Below, piece by piece: positions 7,593-15,445 of a stretch of DNA of 17,952 bases. Both the position numbers and the translations under genes were made by a program. The DNA comes from Gemmataceae bacterium (GTDB taxonomy: Bacteria; Planctomycetota; Planctomycetia; Gemmatales; Gemmataceae). Positions within the stretch are counted from its first letter, which is position 1. Every line of letters begins with the position of its first letter. The notes under the pieces are model-generated. The model saw only the letters and a program-made list of their open reading frames with translations. It ran no database searches and was not told the DNA's origin. The DNA is taken from NCBI GenBank assembly GCA_020847555.1, contig JADLBT010000485.1, positions 1 through 17,952 of the forward strand. Reading direction: 5' to 3'.

Positions 7593-9698
7593 ATGCAACA
7601 TCTGCTTCCCCTCGGCACCGTCGCCTTGCTTCTCGCTTCGGGCACGGTCGCCGGCGCCGGCGAACAGCCGGCCGCGAAGGACAGCCGCCTCACCCTCAAG
7701 CACTATGACGGCTACTTCCCGTGGACCCCGCCGACGAGCAAGGAGGCGTGGGAGAAGCGCCGCCGCGAGCTGCGCGAGCAGGTTCTCGTCGCGAACGGAC
7801 TGTGGCCGCTGCCGAAGAAGACGCCGCTGCGCCCGACGCTCCACGGCAAGATCGACCGCGACGAGTACACGGTCGAGAAGGTCTTCTTCGCCAGCTACCC
7901 GGGCCACTACGTCACCGGCAGCCTGTTCCGGCCGAAGGGCAAGAGCGGCAAGCTGCCCGCGGTTCTCTGCCCACACGGCCACTGGGGGGACGCCCGCCTG
8001 CGCGACGCGGGCGAGAAGGCGGCCAAGGCCCTCATCGAGCAGGGGGCCGAGAAGACCGTCGCCGGCGCCCGCCACCACATCCAGGCACGCTGCGCCCAGC
8101 TGGCCCGCCTGGGGTGCGTCGTCTTCCTGTACGACATGGTCGGGTACTCTGACAGCCAGCAGATCAAGCATCGGGCCGGGTTCAACGACGCCGAGGGCGA
8201 ACTGCGGCTGCAGAACTTCATGGGGCTGCAGACCTGGAACAGCATCCGCGCCCTCGACTTCCTCAGCGGCCTGCCGGACGTCGATCCGGCGCGTATCGGC
8301 GTCACCGGGGCCAGCGGCGGCGGCACCCAGACGTTCATCCTCTGCGCCGTCGATGAGCGGCCGGCGGCCGCGTTCCCCGCGGTGATGGTTTCGACCGCCA
8401 TGCAGGGCGGGTGCATCTGCGAGAACGCTCCGTACCTGCGCGTGAACACCGGCAACATCGAGCTGGCCGGCCTGTTCGCGCCGAAGCCGCTCGGCATGTC
8501 CGCGGCCAACGACTGGACGAGGGAAATCGAGACGAAAGGCCTGCCCGAACTCAAGGCGCTCTACCGCCTGTACGGCGCCGCGGACAACGTGATGGCGAAG
8601 GCGTACCTGCAGTTCGGCCACAACTACAACCAGGTGAGCCGCGAGCTGATGTACAACTGGTTCAACAAGCACCTCAAGCTCGGCCACCCCGGACCGGTCG
8701 CCGAGCAGCCGTTCGACCCGGTGCTGGCGAAGGAGCTGTCGGTCTTCGACAAGGACCACCCGTTGCCAAAGGACGCGACCGACGCCCAGGGCTTGCGCCG
8801 CTACCTGACCGAGCAGTCGGAGCGTCAGCTGGCGAGTCTGCTGCCGAAGGACGCGAAGGCGCTCGCGGAGTTCCGCCGCGTGATCGGCACGGCGCTGCGC
8901 GTGATGATCAATGACAGCCTGCCTGATGCAGCCGACGTTGAGGTGATCGCGAAGAGCAAGCCGGCGGTCCAGGACGGGATCCAGTGGGCCGGTGCCACCC
9001 TGAGCCGCAAGGGAGCAGGGGAGGCAGTGGCGGTCTACATGGCCACGCCGAAGGGGGCTGACGGCAGGGTCGTCGTATGGGTCCATCCCGACGGCGCCGG
9101 CAGCGTCATGCAGAACGGCAAGCCGACCGCGGCCGCCCGCACCCTCCTCGACAGGAACACGACGCTCCTCGTCGTTGAGCCGCTGCTCACCGGCGCGGAT
9201 CAGGCGGCAGCGGACCAGCCGATCAACAAGCACCACAAGAGCACCAAGTACGCCGGCCACACCTACTGCTACAACCGCTCGCTGCTGGCGAACCGCGTTC
9301 ACGACATCCTGACGGCGGTGGCGTATGCGCGCGGCCCGCTGAAGGCGCGGCAGGTCCACCTTGTCGGGTTCGACCGGGCCGGGCCGTGGGTGGTGCTGGC
9401 GCGGGCGCTGTGCGGCGACGCCGTCGCGCGGACCGCGGCCGACATGAATCAGTTTCGGTTCGAGCGCGTTACGCGCGGCGCGGACGAGATGATGCTGTCC
9501 GGCGCGCTCAGGTACGGCGGGATGCCGGCCCTGTCGGCGCTGTGTGCGCCGCACGAGCTGTACCTGCACAACACGCGCGAGACCGGGAGCGCGCAGTGGC
9601 TGCAGGCCGCCTACCGGGCCGCGGGGAGCCCTGACCGGGTGCAGCGCGTCGCCGACCGGCAGACGCCGGAGGCGGTCGCCGCGTGGCTGCTGCGTTAG
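7593..9698 (+). CDS. Exported alpha/beta-hydrolase (acetyl xylan esterase-like), tandem-domain
   Basis: The 701-aa protein begins with a signal peptide (MQHLLPLGTVALLLASGTVAGAG), preceded by GAGGA 7 nt upstream; this decides the start over the longer frame from 7521. The N-terminal half is an alpha/beta-hydrolase of the planctomycete acetyl-xylan-esterase-like group. It has a core strand VLCPHGHWG near 124-132, the nucleophile elbow GASGG with S241, and a probable triad completed by D307 (SAANDW) and H343 (FGHNYN). The C-terminal half (about 455-701) looks like a second, degenerate hydrolase domain. It has a strand VVVWVHPDGAG near 493-503, and its elbow reads GFDRAG at 592-597 with Asp594 where Ser is expected. 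The protein is probably a secreted or periplasmic ester hydrolase acting on acetylated polysaccharide; the substrate is inferred only from family naming. It is a single transcription unit. Confidence 0.85.
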   Translation: MQHLLPLGTVALLLASGTVAGAGEQPAAKDSRLTLKHYDGYFPWTPPTSKEAWEKRRRELREQVLVANGLWPLPKKTPLRPTLHGKIDRDEYTVEKVFFASYPGHYVTGSLFRPKGKSGKLPAVLCPHGHWGDARLRDAGEKAAKALIEQGAEKTVAGARHHIQARCAQLARLGCVVFLYDMVGYSDSQQIKHRAGFNDAEGELRLQNFMGLQTWNSIRALDFLSGLPDVDPARIGVTGASGGGTQTFILCAVDERPAAAFPAVMVSTAMQGGCICENAPYLRVNTGNIELAGLFAPKPLGMSAANDWTREIETKGLPELKALYRLYGAADNVMAKAYLQFGHNYNQVSRELMYNWFNKHLKLGHPGPVAEQPFDPVLAKELSVFDKDHPLPKDATDAQGLRRYLTEQSERQLASLLPKDAKALAEFRRVIGTALRVMINDSLPDAADVEVIAKSKPAVQDGIQWAGATLSRKGAGEAVAVYMATPKGADGRVVVWVHPDGAGSVMQNGKPTAAARTLLDRNTTLLVVEPLLTGADQAAADQPINKHHKSTKYAGHTYCYNRSLLANRVHDILTAVAYARGPLKARQVHLVGFDRAGPWVVLARALCGDAVARTAADMNQFRFERVTRGADEMMLSGALRYGGMPALSALCAPHELYLHNTRETGSAQWLQAAYRAAGSPDRVQRVADRQTPEAVAAWLLR

Positions 9699-9723
9699 CC
9701 TGACAGGGGCAGGGAGGGGTTCC

Positions 9724-9867
9724 AAAGCCCACGAGAAGGGCGCCTTCACCGACGCCCATGCGACCCGCCCTGGCAAGTTCGAGGCGGCCAGGCTGCTCGG
9801 CCTGCACCGTCCCAACCTGTACCGAAAAATGAAGCTGCTGGAAAAGGAACTCGGACCGCTGTTTTGA
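9724..9867 (+). pseudogene. Internally deleted remnant of a sigma-54 (NtrC-family) activator
   Basis: One open frame, with no credible start of its own, encodes HEKGAFTDAHATRPGKFEAA joined directly to ARLLGLHRPNLYRKMKLL, ending in a TGA at 9865-9867. The first part matches the sigma-54-contacting GAFTGA loop of the AAA+ domain (normally GHEKGAFTGA...GKFE.A). The second matches the C-terminal Fis-type helix-turn-helix of the same family. In a normal activator roughly 200 or more residues separate them. The join falls on FEAA/AAR, which suggests deletion at short homology. The GAFTGA motif is also damaged (GAFTDA). The receiver domain, Walker A and most of the AAA+ domain are missing. It lies only 25 bp after the esterase stop. 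Confidence 0.75.
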
Positions 9868-9921
9868 CCTCTAACCAGCAGAGCCCGAACAAGGGAGCGC
9901 TTGTGGGAGAGACATCTCTGC

Positions 9922-9968
9922 AAAGCCCACGGGTTACGACCCGTGGGCCAGGTGCCGGGGACGATTCC
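9922..9968. repeat. Truncated copy of the 71-bp palindromic repeat
   Basis: AAAGCCCACGGG-TTACGA-CCCGTGGGC at 9922-9947 is a complete left hairpin. It is followed by CAGGTGCCGGGGAC, which aligns with the centre of copy 1 (GAGGTGCCGGAAAC). The right arm is absent and unrelated sequence follows from about 9968. It lies between the activator remnant and the 134-aa orphan gene. Confidence 0.7.
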
Positions 9969-10017
9969 GGGTTTCTACGGAGCCCCGGGATGGGACGTGT
10001 CGAGCAGCCAGAAGCGC

Positions 10018-10046
10018 TTGAAGGAACGGTGAAGGCAGATTAGGAT
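10018..10046 (+). promoter_or_regulatory. Putative promoter of the 134-aa orphan gene
   Basis: TTGAAG (10018-10023), a 17-bp spacer and TAGGAT (10041-10046) lie about 80 bp upstream of the ATG at 10126. The gap 9868-10125 otherwise holds only the truncated repeat, so this is the best promoter candidate for the gene. Confidence 0.45.
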
Positions 10047-10125
10047 AGAAACACTGATTCGCGGTCGCCACGGGGCGCCCCCCGAACAGGTGAGCGTGGC
10101 CCGGACGACCGGCGGGAGGGTTCTC

Positions 10126-10530
10126 ATGGAGAAAGCCAGCGTCTACCTGGATTGCGTCCTGGAAGCGGAAAGGTTCAAGTGGATCGAGAGCGAGAAGGCC
10201 GGCCGCGATCTGGGGGAAGCCGCCATCCGCCGCTGGGTCCAAAACCACTGGTGGGGCTATCTGCGGGCCCGCTGGCTCGAACACCTCCAGGGGCGCCGCT
10301 TCTGGGTCGAACTCGACCGCGGCGACTTCGGCCTGTTACAACGCCGCTTCTGCGACAAGGGCATCCTCCTCGACCGCATCCTCGACCGACTCAAGGCCGG
10401 GCAGGAAAACCTCGACATCATCCTCTGGGCGCTCGACTGGAACGTCCCCCTCGATCAGGTCCGCGAGGTTCTCGAAGCCCTCGACATCAACAGCCGCCGC
10501 CTGGCCCACCGTTTCGACCCCCTGGACTGA
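10126..10530 (+). CDS. Conserved-looking hypothetical protein, 134 aa
   Basis: I do not recognise a named family. The ATG at 10126 is chosen over a GTG at 10090 because GGGAGG lies 6 nt upstream. The product has no signal peptide or membrane segment, so it is probably cytoplasmic and mostly helical. It is rich in Trp and charged residues. The middle carries RRWVQNHWWGYLRARWLEHL (about 34-53), followed by WVELDRGDFG, and the C-terminal third has regular amphipathic helices (DRILDRLKAG, LDQVREVLEALDI). It has its own candidate promoter and no operon partner. The repeated Trp/Arg surface could serve protein or nucleic-acid binding, but that is speculation. The codon usage and dense heptad-like pattern argue for a real gene. 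Confidence 0.75.
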   Translation: MEKASVYLDCVLEAERFKWIESEKAGRDLGEAAIRRWVQNHWWGYLRARWLEHLQGRRFWVELDRGDFGLLQRRFCDKGILLDRILDRLKAGQENLDIILWALDWNVPLDQVREVLEALDINSRRLAHRFDPLD

Positions 10531-10672
10531 CCCCCGACCGTTTCCTTCCGGCCCTGATCGGCCCAGCTGCCCTCCCCCGGAACCCCGATCCGTCAACGAT
10601 ATCCCACCCGCTCGCCGCCCCGCCGCGAACGATGAACCGCCTGGCGCAACCGGCCGCTGCGCGCATTTGCCG

Positions 10673-10701
10673 TTGCACCGGGGCCGGGGGCGTGGTCTGA
10701 T
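10673..10701 (+). promoter_or_regulatory. Putative promoter of the STAS-domain gene
   Basis: TTGCAC (10673-10678), 17 bp and TCTGAT (10696-10701) sit 40 bp upstream of the ATG at 10741. A GGGAG ribosome-binding site follows in the leader. The 210-bp gap 10531-10740 shows nothing else recognisable. Confidence 0.4.
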
Positions 10702-10740
10702 AACCAGGGGTACGGTCCCAGGCCGCCGGGAGACGCAGTC

Positions 10741-11115
10741 ATGTCCGCGGACCCCCAACAACACTGGCTGGACATCGAGCAGGTCGGGGCGGTAACCGTC
10801 GTCCGTCTGCTCTGGGCCGAACTGGTCAAGGACGAGGACATTGCCACCGTCGGCAAGCGCCTCCTCCGGATCGTGGACGAACTGGGCTGCAAGCTGCTCG
10901 TCTTCAACCTGGCGCGTGTCGAAAGTCTGGACAGCGCGACGATCGGTAAACTGCTCGCCGTCCACAAGCGGACCCGGGCGCTGGGCGGGCGCGTGGTGCT
11001 GTGCGCAGCCGACCCGTCCGTCCAGGCCGCGCTGCAATCCCTCCACCTCCACCGCCTTCTGGGCCTGTACGCCACCGAGCAGGAGGCGGTCACCGCTCTG
11101 GCCGGCGCATCGTGA
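10741..11115 (+). CDS. STAS-domain protein, anti-sigma factor antagonist type
   Basis: This 124-aa single-domain protein has the size and pattern of SpoIIAA-like anti-anti-sigma factors. It has a beta strand near GAVTVVRLL (16-24), the core strand KLLVFNLARV (51-60), and the phospho-site loop ESLDSATIGKLL (61-72). The strand GGRVVLCAAD (82-91) and a closing helix follow. S65 aligns with the serine that partner-switch kinases phosphorylate (the DSSG loop of SpoIIAA), although the loop here is DSATIG. Such proteins sequester an anti-sigma kinase when unphosphorylated. No kinase, phosphatase or sigma factor gene lies in the window, so the partner is encoded elsewhere. It has a good GGGAG site before the ATG and is convergent with the Gfo/Idh/MocA gene. 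Confidence 0.85.
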   Translation: MSADPQQHWLDIEQVGAVTVVRLLWAELVKDEDIATVGKRLLRIVDELGCKLLVFNLARVESLDSATIGKLLAVHKRTRALGGRVVLCAADPSVQAALQSLHLHRLLGLYATEQEAVTALAGAS

Positions 11116-11122
11116 AGCAGCG

Positions 11123-11160
11123 ACGGAAAGGCTGACCAAACTGTCGGTTACGCTTCCCGT
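11123..11160. terminator. Imperfect hairpin between convergent STAS and oxidoreductase genes
   Basis: The arms 11123-11137 (ACGGAAAGGCTGACC) and 11146-11160 (GGTTACGCTTCCCGT) pair at about 12 of 15 positions, counting one wobble. The hairpin sits 8 bp after the STAS stop and 51 bp from the end of the convergent gene, so it may terminate transcription. Its sequence resembles the inner arms of the palindrome at 1138-1195 and may be a decayed relative. No U-tract is present. Confidence 0.4.
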
Positions 11161-11210
11161 TCGTCGGCGTTTGGGCGGGTAGCTTTTCGCACTTGAGCCA
11201 CACCGGCCGA

Positions 11211-12209
11211 CTACAGGTTGACGACTACCCCCGTCGCGGCCGACTGCTCCGCGGCCAGGCAGGCAGTCACTGCGGCCCGCGCCTCCTCCGGCGTGACGAG
11301 GGTCGGCCGCCGGTCTTCCTGGATGCAGGCGGTGAAGTACGCCAGTTCCTCACGCAGCGCCCCGCCGCGGACACCGTGCAGCTGCGGCCAGTACGTGGTG
11401 TCGGGCGTTTGCCAGCCGTCCCGGTTGCAGACGGAGAAGTTCGGGTGTGTCTCCTGAATGTGGACCGACCCGTCGGTGCCGATCACCTCCATGCGCTCGT
11501 CGATCCGGAACGGGGTCCGGTCCGGCAGGAACCAGACGTTCTCCAGGACGCCAATCGCGCCGCTGTCGAAGCGATACATGGTCCAGCCGAGATCGGGGTA
11601 CTTGCGGCCGCGCACGTCCACCGTCTGGGCGAACGCGCTCACCACCCGGGCGCCGGTGTACCACAGCATCAGGTCGGTGTCGTGTACCCCATCGCCCGCG
11701 ATCGGGCCGATCTTGTTGAGAACCTGGTCCGACACCCGGGCCGGAATGTTGCGGCGGGCGTAGAGCGACACGATACGGCCGATGCGACCCTCGGCGATGG
11801 CGTCCCGGGCGGCGGCGTAGCGCGGGTTGAACCGGCAGATGTGGCCGACCATGAAGAAGCCCGGGGCGGCGGCTGCCGCCGCGACAAGGGCGTCGCAGTC
11901 CACCACCGTCGAGGCCATCGGTTTCTCGAGGAAGACGTGCTTGCCAGCTCGCAGGGCGGCGATGGCGGGGACGGCGTGCTGGTCCCACATGGTCACGATG
12001 CTCACCGCCTCGACGTCCGGGTTGTCCAGCAGCTGGTGGTAGTCGGAGTAGGTGTGGCGGACGCCGAAGCGGTTCGCCAGCTGCTGCAACCGCTCCTCCC
12101 GGCGGGTGCAAAGGGCGAACAGCTCCGCGCCGGGCAGGCCCAGCAGGGCCTCGCAATGGATCTCGCCAAACCGACCCAGTCCGATCACGCCGTACCGCAC
12201 CCTGCGCAT
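11211..12209 (-). CDS. Gfo/Idh/MocA family oxidoreductase
   Basis: This 332-aa protein is an NAD(P)-dependent dehydrogenase of the Gfo/Idh/MocA family, which oxidises or reduces sugars, inositols and related polyols. The N-terminal Rossmann domain has YGVIGLGRFG with the G10-x-G12-x-x-G15 dinucleotide site. The family's cofactor and catalytic motif EKP is at 95-97 (HVFLEKPMAS). A GHICRFNPRY segment is at 122-131, and the active-site stretch GDGVHDTDLMLWY is around H176. I place the start at ATG 12209-12207, preceded by GGAAAGGGGGG; the longer frame from 12263 adds sequence with no family likeness. The substrate cannot be assigned. It is transcribed alone, divergently from the FHA-GGDEF gene. 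Confidence 0.92.
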   Translation of the reverse strand: MRRVRYGVIGLGRFGEIHCEALLGLPGAELFALCTRREERLQQLANRFGVRHTYSDYHQLLDNPDVEAVSIVTMWDQHAVPAIAALRAGKHVFLEKPMASTVVDCDALVAAAAAAPGFFMVGHICRFNPRYAAARDAIAEGRIGRIVSLYARRNIPARVSDQVLNKIGPIAGDGVHDTDLMLWYTGARVVSAFAQTVDVRGRKYPDLGWTMYRFDSGAIGVLENVWFLPDRTPFRIDERMEVIGTDGSVHIQETHPNFSVCNRDGWQTPDTTYWPQLHGVRGGALREELAYFTACIQEDRRPTLVTPEEARAAVTACLAAEQSAATGVVVNL

Positions 12210-12248
12210 GTCGGCCCCCCTTTCCCTGGATGCACGAATCGCCTCACC

Positions 12249-12277
12249 ATTGTATTCCCACACGACGGGCCTGGTTA
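12249..12277 (-). promoter_or_regulatory. Possible promoter of the Gfo/Idh/MocA gene
   Basis: Read on the minus strand, TACAAT (12254-12249) lies 39 bp upstream of the start codon, with a weak -35 TAACCA (12277-12272) at 17 bp spacing. The -35 overlaps the end of the palindrome at 12276-12340. The -10 is convincing and the -35 is not. Confidence 0.35.
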
Positions 12278-12340
12278 TCCGAGCCCGCAGCGCCAGCGCG
12301 GGGGTGAGCGCTGGCCCTTGTCATGCTGCGGGCTCGGATA
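12276..12340. repeat. 65-bp nested palindrome in a divergent promoter region
   Basis: The outer arms 12276-12291 (TATCCGAGCCCGCAGC) and 12325-12340 are perfectly complementary over 16 bp. Nested inside, 12292-12299 (GCCAGCGC) pairs perfectly with 12308-12315. The whole can form a long two-tier hairpin. It separates the divergent Gfo/Idh/MocA and FHA-GGDEF genes and touches candidate promoter elements on both sides. It is a different sequence family from the CCCACGGG repeats, but has a similar nested design. Confidence 0.75.
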
Positions 12341-12351
12341 GGCCCAGCTGA

Positions 12352-12381
12352 TTGAGACGGGGCAGGCAGCGGCGGTACAAT
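12352..12381 (+). promoter_or_regulatory. Putative promoter upstream of the FHA-GGDEF gene
   Basis: TTGAGA (12352-12357), an 18-bp spacer and TACAAT (12376-12381) form a good promoter about 120 bp before the ATG at 12500. A second TACAAT lies at 12448-12453 with a weaker upstream box TGGCAC (12425-12430, 17-bp spacing), so there may be two start sites. Confidence 0.45.
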
Positions 12382-12499
12382 GCAACCGCGGCGCATCCGG
12401 CTCGCCAACGCCCGGCCATCTGCCTGGCACGGCCGGATTTCGTGGTCTACAATTGGAGGGCCGGGCGGAGGCGCCAGCGGCTCTCCGGGCCAGGGCACG

Positions 12500-13447
<948 letters not shown>

Positions 13448-13595
13448 CCCGCCCGCGATACAATGCCTGTCAACTTTTGGGGCGAGACCGCGAAGGATCC
13501 GGCCCCGATGGCCTGGAAGTGTTGCGGGCTTATCGGGAGCATTGACGAGCCACGGGACACAGTCCGCGGGCTTGTGAAGGGTGGAGCGCCTGGTC
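13448..13595. other. Intergenic leader before the hydrolase-SDR operon
   Basis: It contains TACAAT at 13459-13464 without a clear -35, and an imperfect hairpin near 13549-13572 (GCCACGGGAC against GTCCGCGGGC) that resembles a decayed single unit of the CCCACGGG repeat. GGAG at 13583-13586 is the ribosome-binding site of the next gene. Confidence 0.4.
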
Positions 13596-14435
13596 ATGTT
13601 TGAGAAGCTCAAGCAGCTGAAGTACGCGGCGCGGGTGCTGCTGTCGCGCGGCGGCGGGCAGCCGGAAACGATCGACGTGGCCGGCCGGCCGACCGTGATC
13701 ATGCACGCCGGGGAGGGTCCGCCGTTCGTGTACCTGCACAGCACGCTCGGCGAGGCGTACATGTGGCTGCCGTTCTACCAGGCGTGGGCTAAACAGTTCC
13801 GCGTGCTGGTGCCGACTCACCCCGGCTTCGGGAAGAGCGGCGGCTTCGACCAGATCGACACCATCGAGGACATGGCGTTCCACTATGTCGAACTGTTCGA
13901 CGCACTCGGCCTCGACGAGGTCTGCCTGGGCGGGGTGAGCCTGGGCGGGTGGATTGCGGCCGAGGTCGCCGTGCGCTGGCCGGAGCGCGTCAAGCGGCTG
14001 TGGATCGCCGACGCGCCGGGGCTGTGGGTCGAGGACCAGCCGTTGCCCGACCTGTTTCGGGTCATGCAGGACCGGCGGAAGCTGCGCGAACTCCTCTTCC
14101 ACCGCCCGGACGCCCACATGGCAACCCTGGTCATGCGCGACAACCCCGACGAGGAGCAGTTGCTCGCCGCCTACCAGTCGCTGACGGTGCTGGCGCGCCT
14201 GGTATGGGAGCGGCCCTACAACCCAAAGCTGGCCGCCCGGCTACGCCGGATCGCGTGCCCGACCCTGCTCGTCTGGGGGGCGCATGACCGGCTCGTTCCG
14301 CCGGCATACGGCGAGGCGTACCGCCGCCACATCCCCAGCGCGGAGCTGAAGCTTATCCCGGAGTGCGGCCACCTGCCCATGTTCGAGGCGGAGGCCGAGT
14401 TCGTTCGGCTGCTCGCCGACTTCTGCAAGGAGTGA
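13596..14435 (+). CDS. Alpha/beta-fold hydrolase
   Basis: This 279-aa protein has a complete serine-hydrolase triad: S115 in the elbow GGVSLGGW, D231 in VWGAHDRLVP and H259 in PECGHLPMFE. The oxyanion-hole region is VYLHSTLGE. The order and spacing are those of alpha/beta-hydrolase fold family 1, which includes esterases, C-C hydrolases and related enzymes. No signal peptide is seen. I choose ATG 13596 with GGAG 9 nt upstream, not the GTG at 13581, whose purine-rich stretch lies directly against it. The SDR gene starts 7 nt after this stop, with its ribosome-binding site AAGGAG lying over this gene's last codons. The two are therefore probably co-translated and may act on the same small molecule, for example hydrolysis followed by reduction. 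The substrate is unknown. Confidence 0.9.
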   Translation: MFEKLKQLKYAARVLLSRGGGQPETIDVAGRPTVIMHAGEGPPFVYLHSTLGEAYMWLPFYQAWAKQFRVLVPTHPGFGKSGGFDQIDTIEDMAFHYVELFDALGLDEVCLGGVSLGGWIAAEVAVRWPERVKRLWIADAPGLWVEDQPLPDLFRVMQDRRKLRELLFHRPDAHMATLVMRDNPDEEQLLAAYQSLTVLARLVWERPYNPKLAARLRRIACPTLLVWGAHDRLVPPAYGEAYRRHIPSAELKLIPECGHLPMFEAEAEFVRLLADFCKE

Positions 14436-14442
14436 ACCGCGC

Positions 14443-15234
14443 ATGGGGCTCGCGAACGAGGTGGCCCTCATCACCGGCGCCGGCGGGGGGATCGGCCGCG
14501 CGCTGGCGCGCACGCTCGCGGCCGCCGGGTATGCCATCGCCGCCATCGACCTGCGGCCGGAAGGACTGGTTGAACTGGCGCGCGAGCTGGAGGGAACGGG
14601 CACAGCTGTCGCCTGCGCCACCGCCGACGTCGGCGACGCGGCCGAACTGGCCGGGGCGGTCGCGCGGCTGGAGGAGCAGGTCGGGGTGACGACCGTGCTG
14701 ATCGCCAACGCCGGTGTCGGGTTCGAGAACTCCGCGCTGGCGTTCCGGGCCGAGGACTTCGCCGCCCACATTCGAGTTAACCTGGTGGGGGTCGCGAACA
14801 GCGTGGCCGCCGTCCTGCCCGGCATGCTGGCGCGCCGCCGCGGGCACCTCGTCGGCATCTCCAGCCTGGCGTCCTACCGCGGCATTCCCCGCATGGCCGG
14901 CTACTGCGCCAGCAAGACCGGCGTCAACGCCCTGCTCGACGCTCTCCGCGTCGAGCTGCGGCCGCAGGGCATCCACGTTACCACGATCTGCCCGGGGTGG
15001 ATCCGCACGCCGATGACGGCCAACCTCGATTTCCCGATCCCCCGCATGCTCGAACCGGACGACGCGGCCCGGCAGATCGTCCGGGCGATCCGCAAGCGCG
15101 TGCCGTTCTTCGCTTTCCCGCGCGGACCGGCGTGGCAGGTGCGTCTGCTCGGGATGCTCCCGGCCCGACTGAGCGACTGGCTCCTCGGCCGGGTGCTGGA
15201 CCGCCGCGCGCCGGCAGTGGCAGCGCCGGACTGA
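14443..15234 (+). CDS. Short-chain dehydrogenase/reductase (SDR)
   Basis: This 263-aa classical SDR has the NAD(P)-binding TGAGGGIG at 11-18, the NAG motif at 89-91, and the full catalytic tetrad N113, S141, Y154 and K158 (YCASK). It also has the PGW(I)RTPM stretch after the active site. ALITGAGGGIGRALARTLAAAGY and the acidic IDLRPE strand hint at NAD(H) preference, because an Asp (D36) ends strand 2. The last 45 residues (RVPFFAFPRGPAWQVRLLGM and onward) form the hydrophobic C-terminal tail seen in SDRs that act on lipid-like or acyl substrates. Translation starts at ATG 14443 with AAGGAG overlapping the end of the upstream hydrolase gene, so the two form an operon. A palindromic repeat 10 bp downstream may act as terminator. 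Confidence 0.93.
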   Translation: MGLANEVALITGAGGGIGRALARTLAAAGYAIAAIDLRPEGLVELARELEGTGTAVACATADVGDAAELAGAVARLEEQVGVTTVLIANAGVGFENSALAFRAEDFAAHIRVNLVGVANSVAAVLPGMLARRRGHLVGISSLASYRGIPRMAGYCASKTGVNALLDALRVELRPQGIHVTTICPGWIRTPMTANLDFPIPRMLEPDDAARQIVRAIRKRVPFFAFPRGPAWQVRLLGMLPARLSDWLLGRVLDRRAPAVAAPD

Positions 15235-15244
15235 CAGCGGGGCC

Positions 15245-15315
15245 AAAGCCCACGGGTGACGTCCCGTGGATCAAGTCTCCGGCGCTTCGCCCACGGGGCG
15301 CCACCCGTGGACTTT
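15245..15315. repeat. 71-bp nested palindromic repeat, full-length copy 2
   Basis: The left arm begins AAAGCCCACGGG-TGAC-GTCCCGTGG at 15245. The right arm ends at 15315 with CCCACGGGGCGCCACCCGTGG and ACTTT. The arms are imperfect inverted copies around the centre ATCAAGTCTCCGGCGCTTCG. The length is exactly 71 bp, as in copy 1, and the overall layout is the same although the centre has diverged. It follows the SDR stop by 10 bp, with TTTT at the right end, so it can also serve as a rho-independent-like terminator. No target-site duplication is seen. Confidence 0.78.
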
Positions 15316-15355
15316 TCATGTGCCTGACCGCCCCGGTGGCGCCGGTGAATTCCGG

Positions 15356-15384
15356 TTCGCGCCCGGCGGCGCCCCCTCTATGAT
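15356..15384 (+). promoter_or_regulatory. Possible promoter of the leucyltransferase gene
   Basis: TATGAT (15379-15384) is a good -10, with a poor -35 TTCGCG (15356-15361) at 17-bp spacing. It lies about 60 bp upstream of the ATG at 15446. Confidence 0.35.
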
Positions 15385-15445
15385 GAAGAGCGTCGCGGGC
15401 GACCCTTTCCCACGCCCGGGCGGAGCGTGAACCCCGTCGTGCCAA

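Noticed and set aside
7509..9923. 804-aa minus-strand open frame opposite the esterase and activator remnant
   Set aside because: It is an antisense shadow in GC-rich DNA: Arg/Val/Ala/Leu-rich with no family pattern, while the plus strand has a signal peptide and hydrolase motifs.
1067..12279. Shared 9-mer GATAACCAG upstream of three genes (1075-1067 minus, 10699-10707 plus, 12279-12271 minus)
   Set aside because: The orientation matches each gene, but distances to the start codons vary from about 35 to 165 bp, and a 9-mer recurring three times in 18 kb can arise by chance.
13596..15234. Biosynthetic gene cluster suggested by the hydrolase-SDR pair
   Set aside because: Only two tailoring-type enzymes are present, with no synthase, carrier protein or transporter nearby, so a two-gene metabolic operon is all that can be supported.
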